Made by a program: the position numbers and the translations under genes
Shown here: positions 61,405 through 64,000 of the stretch, one piece after another
Position numbering within the stretch: the stretch's first letter is position 1
How the letters are laid out: every line of letters begins with the position of its first letter
From: an uncultured Collinsella sp.
GTDB lineage: Bacteria > Actinomycetota > Coriobacteriia > Coriobacteriales > Coriobacteriaceae
Direction of reading: 5' to 3'
NCBI GenBank assembly: GCA_934655755.1
Contig: CAKUHA010000002.1
Coordinates: forward strand, 1-64,000
Length of the DNA stretch: 64,000 nucleotides
Notes under the pieces: model-generated
Seen by the model: the letters and a program-made list of their open reading frames with translations, nothing else
Told to the model about the DNA's origin: nothing
Databases searched by the model: none

Positions 61405-62055
61405 ATGCGCGACATTCATTGTCATATCTTGCCGGGTGTAGACGACGGTGCTGCCGATCTCGATGAGAGCTTGGCGATGCTTGCGGCTGCCAAACAGGCT
61501 GGCGTAACCAGAATTGTCTGCACCCCGCACTGCCGAGACCCCTTTTTTGACTACGACAAGATGTGGGATGCCTTTGAGCTGTTGCGGGATAACGCAGACG
61601 GCTTTCCGCTTCAGATGGGCTTTGAGGTCAATCACCGAAAGCTCGTCGAGCTTGGCATCGATGCCGCGGAATACTTGCATTTCGATGGAACCAATGAGTT
61701 TTTGCTCGAGCTTTCGACGCATGCCGATGCCTATGCGTTTAGAGAGTACGAGAATACGATTTACGATTTGCAGTGTCGTGGCTACCAGGTGATCATCGCC
61801 CATCCCGAGCGCTACCGCGCCGTCCAAAAGGACGTGGGCGTGGCGGAGCGTCTGGTCGATATGGGCTGTAAGCTGCAGGCTTCAGCAGACTTTATCGCCG
61901 GCGGCCGCTTTGGCCGCGAGAAAAAGCCGGCGCAGCGTCTGTTCGATCAGAACCTGTACAGCTTTATTGCGAGCGATGCTCATAACGTGGGTCACTACGA
62001 TTGCCTGGCAAAGGCTCGTGCGCAGTTTAGCGTGCGCGGGGCTCATTTTCGCTAA
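61405..62055 (+). CDS. Protein-tyrosine phosphatase of the PHP family (CpsB/CapC/YwqE)
   Basis: The 216-residue product starts MRDIHCHILPGVDDGAADLD, the metal-binding HxH and DDG motif of CpsB phosphatases. Further metal residues are in CTPHCRD, FEVNHRK, VIIAHPERYRAV and IASDAHNVGHYD. It removes phosphate from the CpsD-type kinase tail. It follows the kinase gene after 17 bp. No glycosyltransferase genes follow in this window. Confidence 0.92.
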   Translation: MRDIHCHILPGVDDGAADLDESLAMLAAAKQAGVTRIVCTPHCRDPFFDYDKMWDAFELLRDNADGFPLQMGFEVNHRKLVELGIDAAEYLHFDGTNEFLLELSTHADAYAFREYENTIYDLQCRGYQVIIAHPERYRAVQKDVGVAERLVDMGCKLQASADFIAGGRFGREKKPAQRLFDQNLYSFIASDAHNVGHYDCLAKARAQFSVRGAHFR

Positions 62056-62094
62056 AATCTGTCTCTAACGTTCGCATTGAATAAAGGGGCGGCT

Positions 62095-62595
62095 ATGGAT
62101 ATCCAACTTAAGACGGATTGCTTTGATGGCGCGGCGCAGGTGCGCCGCGCCGTTTTTATGGACGAGCAGGGCTATGAGAACGAGTTCGACGCCATCGACG
62201 AGGCGCCGAGCTGCATTCATGTGACACTCTACGTGGACGGCGCGCTTGCCGGCTGCTCGCGCGTATTTCCCGAGGAGCTGGAGCGCGTGGCCGATGCGGA
62301 GGCTCCGGTGTCGCCGGCGTGCGATATGGACGAAGGCATCGCGGCGGGGGAGACCTACATTATGGGGCGCGTCGCCGTGCTGCCCACCATGCGTCGCCGT
62401 GGTCTGGCGAGCAAGATTGTCGAGGCCAGCGATGCCGCCGCGCGCGATGCCGGCGCCAAGCTTATAAAGCTCCATGCGCAAGAGTACGTGCTGCCGCTTT
62501 ACGCCAAGGCAGGCTACACGCAGATTGCCCCAGTGGACTACGAAGACGAGGGCCAGCCCCATGCCTGGATGGCTAAACTGCTGGGCGACAGATAG
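62095..62595 (+). CDS. GNAT family N-acetyltransferase
   Basis: The 166-residue protein has the ElaA/GNAT layout: VFMDEQGYENEFDAIDEAPS, then YIMGRVAVLPTMRRRGLASK with the acetyl-CoA binding loop (RRRGLAS), and LHAQEYVLPLYAKAGYTQIA. Substrate is unknown. AAGGGG precedes the ATG at 62095. Confidence 0.87.
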   Translation: MDIQLKTDCFDGAAQVRRAVFMDEQGYENEFDAIDEAPSCIHVTLYVDGALAGCSRVFPEELERVADAEAPVSPACDMDEGIAAGETYIMGRVAVLPTMRRRGLASKIVEASDAAARDAGAKLIKLHAQEYVLPLYAKAGYTQIAPVDYEDEGQPHAWMAKLLGDR

Positions 62596-62645
62596 GGACG
62601 TTCCTTTTCTGCCGGCAGCTGGGGACACTCCTTGGCATTTGGCGT
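62595..62645. repeat. Copy of the GGGAC repeat also found at the start of the window
   Basis: Positions 62595-62617 match 108-130 exactly, and 62621-62644 match about 80-103 with few changes (GGGGACACTC followed by TTG-CATT-GGC). It lies directly after the GNAT stop codon. Confidence 0.75.
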
Positions 62646-62741
62646 ATGGGAGCATTGCAACATACAGTTTTTCGATTCCGTATGTATATATGCGCGCTAA
62701 TGGGTTATAAAATCTAAGTCTGAACATAGCAGGTCTGCGAT

Positions 62742-62767
62742 GCGGCTCGGGCAACCGAGCCGTTTTT
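62742..62767 (+). terminator. Hairpin with T-run in the htpG leader
   Basis: CGGCTCGG-GCAA-CCGAGCCG followed by TTTTTG. It may end upstream transcription or attenuate htpG, depending on where htpG transcription starts. Confidence 0.7.
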
Positions 62768-62797
62768 GCGGACAGGGGTAGCGCGAAAGGACTGCAC

Positions 62798-64000
62798 ATG
62801 CGTCAATTTAAGACAGAGAGCAAAAAGCTGCTCGACCTCATGATCAACTCCATTTACACCAATAAGGAGATCTTCCTGCGCGAGCTTATCTCCAACGCGA
62901 GCGATGCCGTCGACAAGCTCAACTTTAAGAGCCTGCAGGATCCGAGCGTCAAGCTCGATCAGGGCGACCTGGCCATTCGCGTCTCTTTCGATAAGGATGC
63001 CCGCACCATCACGATCTCGGATAACGGCATCGGCATGACCGCAGAGGAGCTCGAGCGCAACCTGGGCACCATCGCCCACTCCGGCTCCGAGGAGTTTAAG
63101 ACCGAGAACGCCGAGCAGCAGGGCTCCGATGTCGACATCATCGGCCAGTTTGGCGTGGGCTTCTACTCCGCCTTTATGGTCGCCAGCCACGTGAAGGTTG
63201 TCAGCCGCGCCTATGGCGAGGATGCTGCGCATGTGTGGGAGTCCGACGGCCTAGAGGGCTACACCATCGAGGACGGCGAGCGCGCTGAGCACGGCACCGA
63301 CGTCATCCTGACGCTGCGCGAGAACGAGAAGCTCGACGCCGAGGGCGAGGCCGAGACCTACGATCGCTTCCTGACGGAGTGGGGCCTCAAGAGCCTGATT
63401 CAGCAGTACAGCAACTATGTGCGCTACCCGATTCAGATGATGGTGAGCAAGAGCCGCCAGAAGCCCAAGCCCGAGGACGCCGGCGACGACTACAAGCTCG
63501 AGTACGAGGACTACCAGGAGCTCGAGACCATCAACTCCATGACGCCGATCTGGAAAAAGCGCAGCTCCGATGTCGAGCAGAAGGACTACGACGAGTTCTA
63601 CAAGTCCACGTTCCACGACTTTGATGATCCCGCGCGCACCATCAGCTTCCACGCCGAGGGTACGCTCGAGTACGACGCCCTGCTGTTTGTCCCTGGCCGT
63701 GCGCCGTTCGACCTGTACAGCAAGGATTACGAGAAGGGCCTGTCGCTCTACAGCTCCAACGTGCTGATTATGGAGAAGTGCGACGACCTGCTGCCCGACT
63801 ACTACAACTTTGTACGCGGCGTCGTGGACTCCGCTGACGTGACGCTCAATATTTCGCGCGAGACGCTGCAACAGAACCGTCAGCTCAAGGCTATCGCCAA
63901 GCGCGTGGAGAAGAAAATCACCGCCGATCTTGAGGATATGCGCGACAACGACCGCGAGGCCTACGAGAAGTTCTTTGAGAACTTTGGTCGCGGCCTTAAG
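62798..64000 (+). CDS. htpG: Molecular chaperone HtpG (HSP90), 3' end cut by the window
   Basis: HtpG is the bacterial HSP90 ATPase that remodels client proteins in the cytoplasm. The first 401 codons are present. The N-terminal ATP-binding domain shows NSIYTNKEIFLRELISNASD, the DNGIGM motif, and IGQFGVGFYSAFMVA. The middle domain has PIWKKRSSDV and the catalytic Arg region NISRETLQQNRQLK. GCGAAAGGA precedes the ATG at 62798. The reading frame is open to the last base, so the missing part is the C-terminal dimerisation domain. Confidence 0.97.
   Translation, partial: MRQFKTESKKLLDLMINSIYTNKEIFLRELISNASDAVDKLNFKSLQDPSVKLDQGDLAIRVSFDKDARTITISDNGIGMTAEELERNLGTIAHSGSEEFKTENAEQQGSDVDIIGQFGVGFYSAFMVASHVKVVSRAYGEDAAHVWESDGLEGYTIEDGERAEHGTDVILTLRENEKLDAEGEAETYDRFLTEWGLKSLIQQYSNYVRYPIQMMVSKSRQKPKPEDAGDDYKLEYEDYQELETINSMTPIWKKRSSDVEQKDYDEFYKSTFHDFDDPARTISFHAEGTLEYDALLFVPGRAPFDLYSKDYEKGLSLYSSNVLIMEKCDDLLPDYYNFVRGVVDSADVTLNISRETLQQNRQLKAIAKRVEKKITADLEDMRDNDREAYEKFFENFGRGLK

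Overview
The window is high-GC, gene-dense bacterial DNA. The mix of genes points to a Coriobacteriia member, most like Collinsella: a T-box-controlled pheST, an actinobacterial-type Tad pilus locus, tRNA genes with encoded CCA, many zinc-ribbon membrane proteins and GGGAC-type palindromic repeats. The taxonomic call is inference from gene content and codon bias, not from a database match.

Layout. 0.3-6 kb: M32 carboxypeptidase (minus strand), then a T-box leader and pheS-pheT. 6-9 kb: an ECF metal transporter whose NikR-like operator and MN fusion suggest nickel, then a zinc-dependent phospholipase C-like gene. 9.8-12.8 kb: a nuclease-like gene and pyruvate kinase (minus strand). 13-17.3 kb: a Ca-type P-type ATPase behind a structured leader, and rsgA. 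17.6-27.2 kb: a compact Tad/Flp pilus operon with overlapping genes. 27.3-27.8 kb: a toxin-antitoxin-like pair. 28-34 kb: tRNA-Phe, a GH5-like protein, rsmI, metG, rsmA and a TatD-like hydrolase. 34-39 kb: tRNA-Leu, an SPFH protein, rlmH, proC, a 57-residue membrane protein and serS. 39.1-40.2 kb: three identical tRNA-Arg(ACG) genes in repeat-rich DNA. 40-52.3 kb: an accessory region with a TPR-like protein, an AAA ATPase, five zinc-ribbon membrane proteins and a CGNR-like zinc-finger protein. 52.3-64 kb: a tandem palindrome array, tRNA-Ser, a D,D-carboxypeptidase, a VanRS-like pair, pstB with a PhoBR-like pair, a Wzz/tyrosine kinase/phosphatase trio, a GNAT gene and the first 401 codons of htpG.

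How parts work together. Translation and RNA maturation dominate (pheST, metG, serS, rsmI, rsmA, rlmH, rsgA and six tRNAs). Surface functions form the second theme: Tad pili, peptidoglycan carboxypeptidase, polysaccharide-control genes, two envelope-type two-component systems and membrane-tethered zinc-ribbon proteins.

Most unusual signals. (1) A cassette of about 190 bp follows four different tRNA genes (Phe, Leu, Arg, Ser). It duplicates that tRNA's own 3' end and terminator, carries an inverted copy of that tRNA's T-arm, and holds a shared hairpin core. (2) The P-type ATPase leader has a perfect 7-nt loop-loop complementarity and a hairpin covering the ribosome binding site. (3) There are two tandem palindrome arrays, with periods of 62 and 80-81 bp.
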